Part shown: one piece after another, positions 6,917 to 15,797 of the stretch | Layout: each line of letters opens with the position of its first letter | How positions within the stretch are numbered: position 1 is the stretch's first letter | Assembly: GCA_029266335.1 (NCBI GenBank) | Contig: JAQSXC010000017.1 | Span: forward strand, 1 to 47,557 | DNA: 47,557 bases | Direction: 5' to 3' | Source: Eubacterium sp. | GTDB taxonomy: Bacteria > Bacillota > Clostridia > Acetivibrionales > DSM-1351 | Notes under the pieces: model-generated | Database searches by the model: none | The model's input: only the letters and a program-made list of their open reading frames with translations | What the model was told of the DNA's origin: nothing | Made by a program: the position numbers and the translations under genes

Positions 6917-7921
6917 TTAAGCATTAAATCTTCTCTCGTATATTTCAAGCATTAAAGCTTCAATACGCTTTAGTTCAGGTGCTTCTGGAAGTGCAGTCTT
7001 TTGGGCTGCTTTTTTAAATTGATTTTCATACTCATCAACCATTTCAAAGATTTCCTTATAGCTGTATTTACTGTTTCTTATGTCGAGCAGCAGCTGGTGC
7101 TCTTTCTCTCTGAAGGTAGCTATTCCCTTACCCTCAAGTATTTCAGTTCCTGTAACCAGCAGCCTTATCAGGTGCATGGCGTGTTTATTCAGGTGAAGTT
7201 CGTCCTTTTTACTGTTTCTGTGATTGAGCTTTGAGTAATCTTTTACTATATTATTCATATCGGAAAAAATATTTTTCAAATCACGCAGGGGATAGTGCTT
7301 AAGGTCTATATCAATAAATATTTCAGTTTCAATATCTTCTTTGTCGGAATAGTCGGTATACAAAGAGATATTCTTGTCTGTAAAGCTTTTATAAGTTCGT
7401 TTCATATGTTCCATTTGACCGAGAATGCTGTTCAGTATGTGCTGTTCTTTTTCCTTTTGGGGATAATTATCCCGTGCCAGAGCATTTTGAAGTCTTCTCA
7501 ACTGGGCTGTAGCATAATTACCAAAGCTGTGTATAGCCCTTTTGGATAAAAAAAGGTCGGCATTCTGGCGCAAAAGCATACCCTCTTCAGTAATAACAAG
7601 CAGGTGCTCAGGTAAAGTTCCGAGGATCTCAATAACATTCGGATTACAATTAATGCAAAGGTTTATAAACTTTCCAAGACCGTAAATAACTGTATCGGTG
7701 GCTTTATCTTCAAATTGTTCAAAGCTTGACAAGCCCATAATATCCTGTTGTGTTTCAACAGTTATTCCTCGTATGTCAATATCACTTGAACCTACATTTG
7801 TCCCGTAGGCAATTGATCCACCCGTAGTCAGAAGAAGTATATTACTTCCCAGATGTCTATCCGTTTTTAGAAAGTCATATTCATAGGATTTCAATTTATC
7901 CTTAACAAACTTTATATCCAT
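6917..7921 (-). CDS. Predicted nucleotidyltransferase (COG3541/YcgL type)
   Basis: A 334-residue protein starting at ATG 7921. The polymerase-beta-type nucleotidyltransferase core is plain: GGSIAYGTNVGSSDIDIRG at residues about 34-52 gives the GS and DxD metal-binding motif. This is followed by IYGLGKFINLCINCNPNVIE, typical of COG3541. The C-terminal half is helical, containing HLIRLLVTGTEILEGKGI and a closing basic helix. Family members are predicted to transfer nucleotides to an unknown acceptor; some are cited beside phage or stress genes. It stands alone on this strand between two + units. The length is normal for the family. Confidence 0.82.
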   Translation of the reverse strand: MDIKFVKDKLKSYEYDFLKTDRHLGSNILLLTTGGSIAYGTNVGSSDIDIRGITVETQQDIMGLSSFEQFEDKATDTVIYGLGKFINLCINCNPNVIEILGTLPEHLLVITEEGMLLRQNADLFLSKRAIHSFGNYATAQLRRLQNALARDNYPQKEKEQHILNSILGQMEHMKRTYKSFTDKNISLYTDYSDKEDIETEIFIDIDLKHYPLRDLKNIFSDMNNIVKDYSKLNHRNSKKDELHLNKHAMHLIRLLVTGTEILEGKGIATFREKEHQLLLDIRNSKYSYKEIFEMVDEYENQFKKAAQKTALPEAPELKRIEALMLEIYERRFNA

Positions 7922-8000
7922 AGGTTACCTCGTATATGTAATTTATTATATCCATAATATCAAATGTCTTTTAAGCATAAAGAGTAATTCTCTATGTGTA

Positions 8001-8049
8001 ATAAAAAACCTTTTTGCAAAGGCTCAAATATATTTTTATAAAAAACCTT
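8001..8049 (+). repeat. 12-bp direct repeat before the hydrogenase operon
   Basis: ATAAAAAACCTT occurs at 8001-8012 and again at 8038-8049, 37 bases apart (close to three or four helical turns). A palindrome TTCCATGGAA lies further down at 8074-8083. These sit between the divergent nucleotidyltransferase gene and hydC, where regulation of the hydrogenase operon would act. No TTGTTAA-type Rex operator was found. Protein binding is conjecture. Confidence 0.4.
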
Positions 8050-8142
8050 ATGTTATTAGTATTAAACTTCTGTTTCCATGGAATGTTATAAATGGAATTT
8101 AAAAAGAATTTATAAGGATTTTTTAAATAATCAGGAAAGCTG

Positions 8143-8706
8143 GTGATTGCTATAACTAAACCCCAGGAAATTGATGTAATGATGCCTGCCGGAGAAGAAT
8201 TTCCAAAGGAAAAGTATGAGGAACTCAATGTTTTTATAGAAAGCCTGGAGACTACAAAAGGTGCGCTTATAGAAATTCTTCATAAGGCACAGCATATATT
8301 CGGTTATCTTCCCAGAGATGTACAGCTTTATATTGCCAGAAAACTTGGTATACCGGGAGCTGAGGTATTTGGGGTAGTCAGTTTTTATTCCTACTTCAGT
8401 ACTAAACCAAGCGGCAAACATACAATAAGTGTTTGCATGGGAACAGCCTGTTTTGTCAGAGGGGCTGATAAAATAGTTGAAAAGTTTAAGGAAAAACTGG
8501 GAATAGAGGCAAATGAAACTACTCAAGACGGGCTATTTACCATAAAGGATGTGAGATGTATCGGTGCCTGCGGGCTTGCACCTGTTGTTATGGTGGATAA
8601 CAAGGTGTTTGGAAGGGTAAAGGCAGAGGACATCGATGGCATTTTAGATTTATATCGGACAAAGGAGATGCAGCATGCGGATAAAATCCCTGGAGGAGCT
8701 AAATAA
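8143..8706 (+). CDS. hydC: NAD(P)-linked hydrogenase subunit, NuoE-like [2Fe-2S]
   Basis: A 187-residue protein starting at GTG 8143 (AGGAAAG upstream). It matches the 24-kDa NuoE/HydC family: helical N-terminal half (LIEILHKAQHIFGYLPRDVQ, GIPGAEVFGVVSFYSYF), then a thioredoxin-like [2Fe-2S] domain. The four ligands are in SVCMGTACFVRGA and VRCIGACGLAPVVMVD, giving the C-x4-C...C-x3-C pattern. In hydrogenases of this type the small subunit passes electrons beside the flavin subunit. Its end overlaps hydB by 32 bases, so the two are translated together. First gene of the hydCBA operon. Confidence 0.93.
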   Translation: MIAITKPQEIDVMMPAGEEFPKEKYEELNVFIESLETTKGALIEILHKAQHIFGYLPRDVQLYIARKLGIPGAEVFGVVSFYSYFSTKPSGKHTISVCMGTACFVRGADKIVEKFKEKLGIEANETTQDGLFTIKDVRCIGACGLAPVVMVDNKVFGRVKAEDIDGILDLYRTKEMQHADKIPGGAK

Positions 8707-10414
8707 GGTTAAACAGGAGGCTTCCGAGAAAGTTAAAATAAGACAGCACCGGGATACGACACAAACAAATAAAAATATTCTGGTCTGCGGTGGTACCGGC
8801 TGCCTTGCCAGCGACAGCGACAAAGTGGTTAAAAACCTTGAGCTGCTTCTGAAAGCAAGGGGACTGGCTGACAAGGTTCAAGTAATCAGAACAGGTTGTT
8901 TCGGCTTTTGCGAACAGGGCCCCATTGTAAAAATCGAGCCTGATAACGTGTTCTATGTTCGGGTTGGCTCAAAGGATGCTAAAGACATTGTCGATGAACA
9001 CCTGGTAAAGGGAAATCAGGTAGAAAGGCTCCTTTATGAAGATCCTCTGAAAAAGGAAAAAGTTCATACCCAGGAGCAAATGACCTTTTACCGGAAACAA
9101 CTGAGAGTTGCTTTACGAAACTGCGGACTTATAAATCCAGAAGATATTACCGAATATATCGCCATGGATGGCTATCAGGCTCTTGGAAGAGCACTGTCTC
9201 AAATGTCCAGGCAGGAGGTAGTTGATACAGTAAAGAAATCCGGTCTCAGAGGAAGAGGCGGAGGAGGCTTTCCTACCGGACTTAAGTGGGAGATAACAGG
9301 TAAACAGGAGAGCAGGGAAAAGTTTATCATATGTAATGCCGACGAAGGTGATCCCGGCGCTTTTATGGACAGAAGCATTCTTGAGGGTGATCCCCACAGC
9401 GTTATAGAAGCAATGGCAATAGGTGCCTATGCTATCGGCGCCGATAAGGGTATCGTATATATAAGAGCGGAGTATCCTCTTGCTATAGACCGCTTGACAA
9501 ATGCACTCCGGCAAGCCAGAGAAATGGGTCTGTTGGGAAGCAATATTTTTGGAACAGATTTCAGCTTTGATGTTAAGCTCAAATATGGTGCCGGTGCTTT
9601 TGTATGCGGTGAAGAGACTGCACTTATAAATTCCTGCGAAGGGAAAAGAGGAGAACCGAACTATAAGCCGCCATATCCTGCAGAAGAGGGCTATTGGGGA
9701 TATCCAACCTGCGTGAACAATGTTGAAACCTTCGCCAATATACCGGTCATAATAAACCGGGGGCCGGAATGGTTTGCTTCCATGGGAACTGAGAAAAGCA
9801 AAGGAACCAAGGTTTTTGCTCTTGCAGGTAAAATAAATAATGTCGGTCTTGTTGAGGTTCCAATGGGTATAACTCTTCGTGAGATTATATTTGACATCGG
9901 AGGAGGGATACCTCACGGTAAGAAATTCAAGGCAGTTCAGACAGGAGGCCCTTCCGGAGGTGTTATTACCGGGGAGAATCTTGATACACCCATTGATTAT
10001 GACGGACTTCTTCAGATTGGCACCATGATGGGATCGGGTGGTATGATTGTTATGGATGAAGATGATAACATGGTAAACATAGCCAAGTTCTACCTGGAGT
10101 TCACCATGGATGAGGCCTGTGGAAAATGCGGCCCGGGACGTATAGGAACAAAAAGGCTTTTTGAATTTCTTCATAAGATAACCTCGGGAGAGGCTACCAT
10201 GGCTGATCTGGATGCCATGAAACAGTTGGTTTATATGGTTAAGGACAGTGCTTTGTGCGGTTTGTGCCAAACAGCTCCCAATCCCATAGCAAGTACAATG
10301 AAATACTTCTGGAATGAATATCTGGAATTTGTTAAAGACGGAGATAAAGACGTAGATAATCCACAGGAGGAAGGAAAATACGTTCCAATAAATAAAAGTG
10401 GGATGAAGTCATAA
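8675..10414 (+). CDS. hydB: NAD(P)-linked hydrogenase subunit, NuoF-like flavoprotein
   Basis: A 579-residue protein; ATG 8675 follows AAGGAG by 7 bases inside the end of hydC. The domain order starts with a thioredoxin-like [2Fe-2S] domain (about 30-120: CGGTGCLASDSD...TGCFGFCEQGP). Next comes the NuoF FMN/NADH-binding core (about 185-430: GLRGRGGGGFPTGLKW, CNADEGDPGAFMDR, YGAGAFVCGEETALI). It closes with an SLBB segment and the NuoF [4Fe-4S] site CGKCGPGRIGTKR...CGLCQ. It would exchange electrons between NAD(H) and the hydrogenase subunit. Many HydB proteins carry a further C-terminal two-cluster ferredoxin domain; here the chain ends soon after the 4Fe-4S site (YVPINKSGMKS), so that domain is missing. 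Confidence 0.93.
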   Translation: MRIKSLEELNKVKQEASEKVKIRQHRDTTQTNKNILVCGGTGCLASDSDKVVKNLELLLKARGLADKVQVIRTGCFGFCEQGPIVKIEPDNVFYVRVGSKDAKDIVDEHLVKGNQVERLLYEDPLKKEKVHTQEQMTFYRKQLRVALRNCGLINPEDITEYIAMDGYQALGRALSQMSRQEVVDTVKKSGLRGRGGGGFPTGLKWEITGKQESREKFIICNADEGDPGAFMDRSILEGDPHSVIEAMAIGAYAIGADKGIVYIRAEYPLAIDRLTNALRQAREMGLLGSNIFGTDFSFDVKLKYGAGAFVCGEETALINSCEGKRGEPNYKPPYPAEEGYWGYPTCVNNVETFANIPVIINRGPEWFASMGTEKSKGTKVFALAGKINNVGLVEVPMGITLREIIFDIGGGIPHGKKFKAVQTGGPSGGVITGENLDTPIDYDGLLQIGTMMGSGGMIVMDEDDNMVNIAKFYLEFTMDEACGKCGPGRIGTKRLFEFLHKITSGEATMADLDAMKQLVYMVKDSALCGLCQTAPNPIASTMKYFWNEYLEFVKDGDKDVDNPQEEGKYVPINKSGMKS

Positions 10415-10430
10415 AGGAGGTGTTTGTAAA

Positions 10431-12206
10431 TTGAGTGAAAAAACTACCGAAAGAAAACAGATAAATGTACGAATAAATGACCAGGAGCTGACGGTGCAGG
10501 CGGGAATTACCATTCTTGAGGCTTCACACAGGGCGGGTGTCAGGATACCTACACTTTGCCATCTGGACTTGCATGATTTACAGCTTTATAACAAGACAGC
10601 CTCCTGCAGGGTTTGCATGGTAGAGGTGGTTGACCCGAGAGGCAACAGAAATAAGCTGGTTCCATCCTGTGTAACCAAGCTTCAGGAGGGTATGGCAGTC
10701 AGGACGGATACCAGAAGGGCTATAACTGCAAGAAGAATGGCTGTGGAGCTGTTACTGTCCAATCATCCCAATGAATGCTTTACCTGTCCCAAAAATCTTG
10801 AATGCGAACTTCAGTCCCTGGCAGAAGAACTCAATGTAAGAGAGATACGCTGGGAAGGGGAAAGAATGAACTATCCGAAGGATATGTCCAGTGATGCCAT
10901 AGTAAAGGATTCCAATAAGTGTATTTATTGCAGACGCTGTGAAACCGCATGCAATGAGGTTCAGACCTGCGGAATACTTTCTGGTATAGGCCGCGGCTTC
11001 AATTCCTTTGTTGGTCCTTTTGCAAACATACCAATGGTTGAATCCTCCTGCACATACTGCGGTCAGTGTGTACAGGTTTGTCCCACCGCTGCTCTTACTG
11101 AGGTTTACCACACAGATAAGGTATGGGAAGCAATAAATGATCCCGATAAATATGTAATAGTACAGACGGCTCCTGCAATACGTGTTGCTCTGGGGGAGCT
11201 TTTTGGTATGGAGGCAGGCACCATAGTTACCGGCAAAATGGTTACAGCTCTAAGGCGTATGGGCTTTGATGCAGTATTTGACACGGATTTCGGTGCTGAC
11301 CTTACCATTATGGAGGAAGCTTCCGAGCTCATATATCGTCTGAAAAATAACAAGACCCTGCCAATACTGACAAACTGCTGCCCGGCATGGGTTAAGTTCA
11401 TTGAACATCAATTTCCTGAACTGATACATGTTCCATCTACCTGCAAATCACCGCATATTATGCTTGGATCAATAGCGAAAACCTACTATGCCGAAAAGAA
11501 AGGTATAGATCCTGACAATATAGTAGTGGTTTCAGTAATGCCATGTATAGCAAAGAAAGCGGAAGCCAAACGGCCTGAACTCACTAAGGATGAGCACAAT
11601 AATGTTGATATTTCCATAACCACCCGTGAACTGGGAGCAATGATTCATGAGGCCGGTATTGAGTTTGTAAAGCTGCCGGACAGTGAATTTGACAGTCCGC
11701 TTGGAGAGACAAGCGGAGCAGCTGTCATATTCGGTACGGCCGGAGGTGTTATTGAGGCAGCTCTGCGTACAGCCTCTGAATGGCTGACAGGCAAACCACT
11801 TGAAAAGGTGGAATTTGAAGAGTTAAGAGGGTTGGAGGGAGTCCGCAGAGCCACGGTGCAGATCGGGAATCAGGAGCTTAAGATAGGCATTGCCAGCGGT
11901 CTTGGCAATGCCCGGCATATACTGGAGGATATCCGGGACGGAAAAGCTGATTACCATGCAATCGAAATAATGGCTTGTCCCGGGGGGTGTATTGCCGGAG
12001 GAGGTCAGCCTTATCACCATGGTAATGATGAAGTTGTTAAAAAACGCAGGGAAGCCATTTATGAAGAAGACAGGAGGAAGAAGGTCAGAAAATCCCATGA
12101 AAACAAAGAGATTCTGGAACTATACAAAACCTTCCTGGGTGAACCCTTTGGACATAAAGCCCATGAGCTGCTTCATACTCATTTCGAAGAGAGGGAAAGG
12201 ATCTAA
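10431..12206 (+). CDS. hydA: [FeFe] hydrogenase catalytic subunit, group A
   Basis: A 591-residue protein starting at TTG 10431, ten bases after AAGGAGG. It opens with a plant-type [2Fe-2S] domain (Cys43, 59, 62, 80), then the His-Cys3 cluster HPNECFTCPKNLEC (His112, Cys116, 119, 125). Two [4Fe-4S] sites follow: CIYCRRCETAC (164-174) and CTYCGQCVQVCP (207-217). The H-cluster domain has the three motifs L1 TNCCPAW (Cys316/317), L2 MPCIAKKAE (Cys372) and L3 EIMACPGGCIAGGGQP (Cys516/520). It makes or oxidises H2 in the cytoplasm with HydB and HydC, using NADH and possibly ferredoxin (bifurcating type). L1 has Asn where most enzymes have Ser (TSCCP). Maturases HydE/F/G are not in this window. Confidence 0.96.
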   Translation: MSEKTTERKQINVRINDQELTVQAGITILEASHRAGVRIPTLCHLDLHDLQLYNKTASCRVCMVEVVDPRGNRNKLVPSCVTKLQEGMAVRTDTRRAITARRMAVELLLSNHPNECFTCPKNLECELQSLAEELNVREIRWEGERMNYPKDMSSDAIVKDSNKCIYCRRCETACNEVQTCGILSGIGRGFNSFVGPFANIPMVESSCTYCGQCVQVCPTAALTEVYHTDKVWEAINDPDKYVIVQTAPAIRVALGELFGMEAGTIVTGKMVTALRRMGFDAVFDTDFGADLTIMEEASELIYRLKNNKTLPILTNCCPAWVKFIEHQFPELIHVPSTCKSPHIMLGSIAKTYYAEKKGIDPDNIVVVSVMPCIAKKAEAKRPELTKDEHNNVDISITTRELGAMIHEAGIEFVKLPDSEFDSPLGETSGAAVIFGTAGGVIEAALRTASEWLTGKPLEKVEFEELRGLEGVRRATVQIGNQELKIGIASGLGNARHILEDIRDGKADYHAIEIMACPGGCIAGGGQPYHHGNDEVVKKRREAIYEEDRRKKVRKSHENKEILELYKTFLGEPFGHKAHELLHTHFEERERI

Positions 12207-12250
12207 AAGTAATATTTGGTAAAATAAATTTAACTAAAACGTCATAGTAC

Positions 12251-12292
12251 CCGGAGATTGGGGTGTAGTTTGGAGTACAGCCTGATTTCCGG
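12251..12292 (+). terminator. Hairpin after the hydrogenase operon
   Basis: Arms 12251-12267 and 12276-12292 pair over 17 positions (CCGGAGATTGGGGTGTA against TACAGCCTGATTTCCGG), with one mismatch and three G-T wobbles, around the 8-base loop GTTTGGAG. Only TTT follows, so it may be a weak terminator or a transcript-end stabiliser. It lies 44 bases after hydA. Confidence 0.55.
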
Positions 12293-12367
12293 TTTAACGA
12301 TAACTTGTAAAAAGATGAAGAATATGTAAAACTGGGAAGGAATATTTTTCATCGGAGGGTATACATA

Positions 12368-15300
12368 ATGAAAAAAAGAATTGTGACATTTATAAATGTC
12401 TTGCTGGCGCTAAGTTTAGTTTTTACTCAGTTGACTTATGCCAACAGTGGTACAGTTGACAATTCAAGTGCTGATAAGCAGGCCTCAAACCTGATCTTTG
12501 ATTGGAAGACTGATGATAAACACTTATCGGGAGATTACAACAGTGTAGTATATGGTAAAGGAGTTTATGTTGCGGTTGGTAATAAAGGAATAATTTCTGT
12601 ATCAAAGGATTTGAAAAAGTGGGATGCCATATACCTGGCAGACTATAATTTTGGACCCATGCCGGAAGATGGCTTTAAAACGGTTCTGTTTAACGGGGAT
12701 GTATTTGTTGCAGCAGGAGGGCAGGCCTTAACCTATTCCAAAGACGGATACCACTGGAATAGGGTTAATATTGACAACAACAGCCTTAAGCCTGACAGAT
12801 TCACTCTTTCCTATGATGCCTTAATAAATTATGGCATGACTAAAGGAAAAACCTTTATTTTGACAGGTTCTGGAGTACTGGCATACTCTGTAGACGGTGT
12901 AAATTGGAGAAACCAACCCGGTATCAGCATTGAGCATGTTAGTATGTTCACTATAGGTTCGATTTTTACAAATCCAATATTTGACGGAAATCAATTTGTT
13001 GCTGTTTGCACAAATTGGATGGATGAAAATTTCAATAAAAAGCATTCAGTTTACACATCAAAGGACGGATTGTCATGGGAGGAAACTGAAACCGGAGACC
13101 TGAAAAGTTATAGCTATGATTTTTTATCCTATTTTGAAGGTAAATATTATACTTCATATTTCAATTATAATACATACAAAAATGGCGTAATAGAATCTCA
13201 GGACCTTATCAGTTGGAAGGACTCAGAGGTCCGGGCGGATAATACCTGTTATAACATTGATGATGTTACATACAAACTTGGAGACGGAATTTACAGTTAT
13301 AAAAAAGACGCAGGTTTTGCTGCTGAATATAAAGTTAATGGAACTCCCAATGATACAGTTCCAGGTGATGCGACAAGGCTTAACGGTTTGTGCAAGGGTG
13401 ACGGAAAACTGGTGGCAGTAGGAACAGACGGTCTTGTTCTGGTATGCAGCACAGCAGATAAAGGCATTTGGACACAGCCTGAGAATCAATCCTTTAAAAG
13501 TATATACTCGGCAGCAGCCGGTAAGGATTGCATAGTAGCAGTCGGAAAAGCAGGTCAAATAATTAAAAGCAAGGATGGACAAAACTGGTCAAATCTTAAA
13601 ACAAATATTACGCAGTCACTTTATTCTGTAATATATGATGGCAAAAAATTTGTAGCTGTCGGCGATAAGGGAACTATTACAGTTTCTGTAAATGGTGATA
13701 CCTGGGAGGTCGTACCCCAGAAAAATGAAGAAGACTTAACGTCAATACAGAAAATAAATAATATATATTTTGCTGTTGGACGTCATGTAATATTGACATC
13801 AAGGGATGCTAAAAAATGGAGTGTGGTTTTGGGAGAAGACAATGATAAGCAGTATTCTGCAGAACCTTTAAGCAACATAGCCTGGAAAGACGGAGTATAT
13901 TATACCATTTCCAGCAGTAATTCCTTTGTGTATTCTTCAAAGGATGGGGTTAAATGGGAGCAAAGTTCAAGATTAAAGGGTTCTTATTACTCCGATCTGT
14001 GCTTTTATAAAGGCAGGTTTGTATTGGTCGGCGGCGGAGCGGCAATTTCTAAAGATATGAAATCCGAAATAAAGTTAAAAGAAGGATATATGGACTTTGA
14101 TAGTAATCTGATTAAAATCAATGTTTTTAAGGACTTTCTCCTCTCAGGCATGCCCAATGGAGATATATATTATTCTCCTGACGGAATAATATGGAGCAAA
14201 GCAGGGCAAATTGATTCAAATGACTGCGCTAATGCTTTTATAGAATTTAAGGGTAAGTATTACGGCTTTACAACAAACGGAGTGATTATTACTGGAACGC
14301 TAAAAGGTAAAATTCCAAAGGATTCTGATATTATTGCCAATTATTTATACAATTATACTGATAAAGTAGTCGATAGTTCCGGATTGGTTACACTTCAAAA
14401 ACAGCCGATATTTGAAAATAATATAATTCTTCTGACCCCGGAAACAATAAGCAAAATAATCAGGGGAAATTACAGTTTTGATAAAGGGAAAAAGACTGTA
14501 AAAATTAGTGTTGGCAAGAAAAATATCGTGTTTAAATTAAATTCTTCATATGCAGAGGTAAATGGTAAAAAGACTAAAGTAGATATAAAACCACAGATCT
14601 CTGGTAATGCAGTCTTTATTCCTGCAAAGTCTGCATTTAATTCACTTGGCTATCTATCCAGTTATGATAGCTTTACAAGACGTATATATGTAACAATAGA
14701 CGATAAACCAATTAATAACACTGTTTCAATTAAACCAGTAAAGATTGAACCAAATGATGGAAATTTGGATTTCAATTCTGTGTGTTACAACAAAAAGGTA
14801 TTCGTGGCTGCATCATACGATGGAACTATTTGTTCATCAAAGGATGGAGTAAACTGGACAAGGGCAGCCGCATTTAAAGATACCTGGTTTAAAAAAATCC
14901 TTTGGAATGGCAAGAGGTTTATTCTTTTCGGAAGTACTGCTATCAACCAGGATATTAATATTGAAAAAGGATTGATATATGTTTCGGAAGACGGAGTAAA
15001 GTGGACTCAAATAGAAAACGTACCGGCTAGCAAATATCTTTGTGATGGGGTTGTAGGAGCAAAGGGCAGCAATGCCGGAGAGATTTATACAGGCAGTTCT
15101 TTAAAACAGACTGTATTGATTGCAAGCGATGGAACTATTATCACATCAAATGATGGTCTGGTTTGGAAAAAATCATCGGAATTTAAAGTCAGTAATTGGT
15201 CCTACGTATGCTGGTATAAAGGTACTTATTATGTTTCAGGACGAGATGATGGCAAAGTTTCTACTTCAAAAGACGGTTCAAATTGGATACCATATAATAC

Positions 15301-15676
15301 AAAAATCCGGATAAATAGATTTTTTTCCTCAGGTGATTATCTCTGGGCGGTTAATACATATAAGGATCTAAGAATAGACTCTTCAAAGCTATACAGATCA
15401 GATAACGGAAAGGATTGGTCCTATATTAATGATATGCCGAATCAAAATATCGATGATATTGTTTTTAATGGAAGCAATTATCTATTAATCGGGCATAAAT
15501 TTGTTTCCTATTCAAGTAAGGACCCTTTGGGGTTCATAATGGTGTCAAAAGACGGAAATCTGTGGGATTATACAACAGTTCCTAATAATATGACAGGTGT
15601 AAATGCTACACTTCGATATGGAAATTCTTCAATTCTAGCAACTGGCGTCGGCTTGTTTATTTTAACTGAAAAATAA
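12368..15676 (+). CDS. Secreted beta-propeller-like repeat protein with inserted stalk domain
   Basis: An 1102-residue exported protein. Residues 1-25 form a signal peptide (KKR, hydrophobic VLLALSLVF, cleavage near TYA). The chain holds at least fourteen copies of a short motif xSxDGxxW, for example YSKDGYHWNRV, TSKDGLSWEET, SSKDGVKWEQS and TSKDGSNWIPY. Each copy follows a hydrophobic strand ending in FVAVG or a similar turn, as in BNR/YCF48-like propeller blades. About eight copies precede and six follow an unrelated block at about residues 684-780 (VNGKKTKVDIKP...VFIPAKSAFNSLGY), which looks like a copper-amine-oxidase N-terminal (stalk) domain. There is no membrane anchor, sortase motif, S-layer or dockerin signature. 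It is probably an extracellular or wall-associated binding protein; the ligand is unknown. AUG follows CGGAGGG. Confidence 0.8.
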   Translation: MKKRIVTFINVLLALSLVFTQLTYANSGTVDNSSADKQASNLIFDWKTDDKHLSGDYNSVVYGKGVYVAVGNKGIISVSKDLKKWDAIYLADYNFGPMPEDGFKTVLFNGDVFVAAGGQALTYSKDGYHWNRVNIDNNSLKPDRFTLSYDALINYGMTKGKTFILTGSGVLAYSVDGVNWRNQPGISIEHVSMFTIGSIFTNPIFDGNQFVAVCTNWMDENFNKKHSVYTSKDGLSWEETETGDLKSYSYDFLSYFEGKYYTSYFNYNTYKNGVIESQDLISWKDSEVRADNTCYNIDDVTYKLGDGIYSYKKDAGFAAEYKVNGTPNDTVPGDATRLNGLCKGDGKLVAVGTDGLVLVCSTADKGIWTQPENQSFKSIYSAAAGKDCIVAVGKAGQIIKSKDGQNWSNLKTNITQSLYSVIYDGKKFVAVGDKGTITVSVNGDTWEVVPQKNEEDLTSIQKINNIYFAVGRHVILTSRDAKKWSVVLGEDNDKQYSAEPLSNIAWKDGVYYTISSSNSFVYSSKDGVKWEQSSRLKGSYYSDLCFYKGRFVLVGGGAAISKDMKSEIKLKEGYMDFDSNLIKINVFKDFLLSGMPNGDIYYSPDGIIWSKAGQIDSNDCANAFIEFKGKYYGFTTNGVIITGTLKGKIPKDSDIIANYLYNYTDKVVDSSGLVTLQKQPIFENNIILLTPETISKIIRGNYSFDKGKKTVKISVGKKNIVFKLNSSYAEVNGKKTKVDIKPQISGNAVFIPAKSAFNSLGYLSSYDSFTRRIYVTIDDKPINNTVSIKPVKIEPNDGNLDFNSVCYNKKVFVAASYDGTICSSKDGVNWTRAAAFKDTWFKKILWNGKRFILFGSTAINQDINIEKGLIYVSEDGVKWTQIENVPASKYLCDGVVGAKGSNAGEIYTGSSLKQTVLIASDGTIITSNDGLVWKKSSEFKVSNWSYVCWYKGTYYVSGRDDGKVSTSKDGSNWIPYNTKIRINRFFSSGDYLWAVNTYKDLRIDSSKLYRSDNGKDWSYINDMPNQNIDDIVFNGSNYLLIGHKFVSYSSKDPLGFIMVSKDGNLWDYTTVPNNMTGVNATLRYGNSSILATGVGLFILTEK

Positions 15677-15741
15677 AAAATACTGCTGCATCCACTTGTT
15701 TACGCTGTAACAAAAGCGGTAAGTCCATGAGGGTGAAGGGT

Positions 15742-15764
15742 GGCTACCCAAATAACGGGTAGCC
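15742..15764 (+). terminator. Hairpin between convergent genes
   Basis: GGCTACCC (15742-15749) pairs perfectly with GGGTAGCC (15757-15764) around AAATAAC, followed by TTCTGTCC. It lies between the convergent secreted-protein and phosphotriesterase-like genes and may act in both directions. Confidence 0.55.
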
Positions 15765-15797
15765 TTCTGTCCAATCTTGTATATTTGAATATTCAAA

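Noticed and set aside
9113..10270. Long minus-strand open frame of 385 codons inside hydB.
   Set aside because: It is a shadow of the well-supported hydB gene, with no family match and no ribosome site.
12241..12300. Possible riboswitch before the secreted repeat protein.
   Set aside because: The pairing is explained by a simple 17-position hairpin after hydA; no known aptamer core was found.
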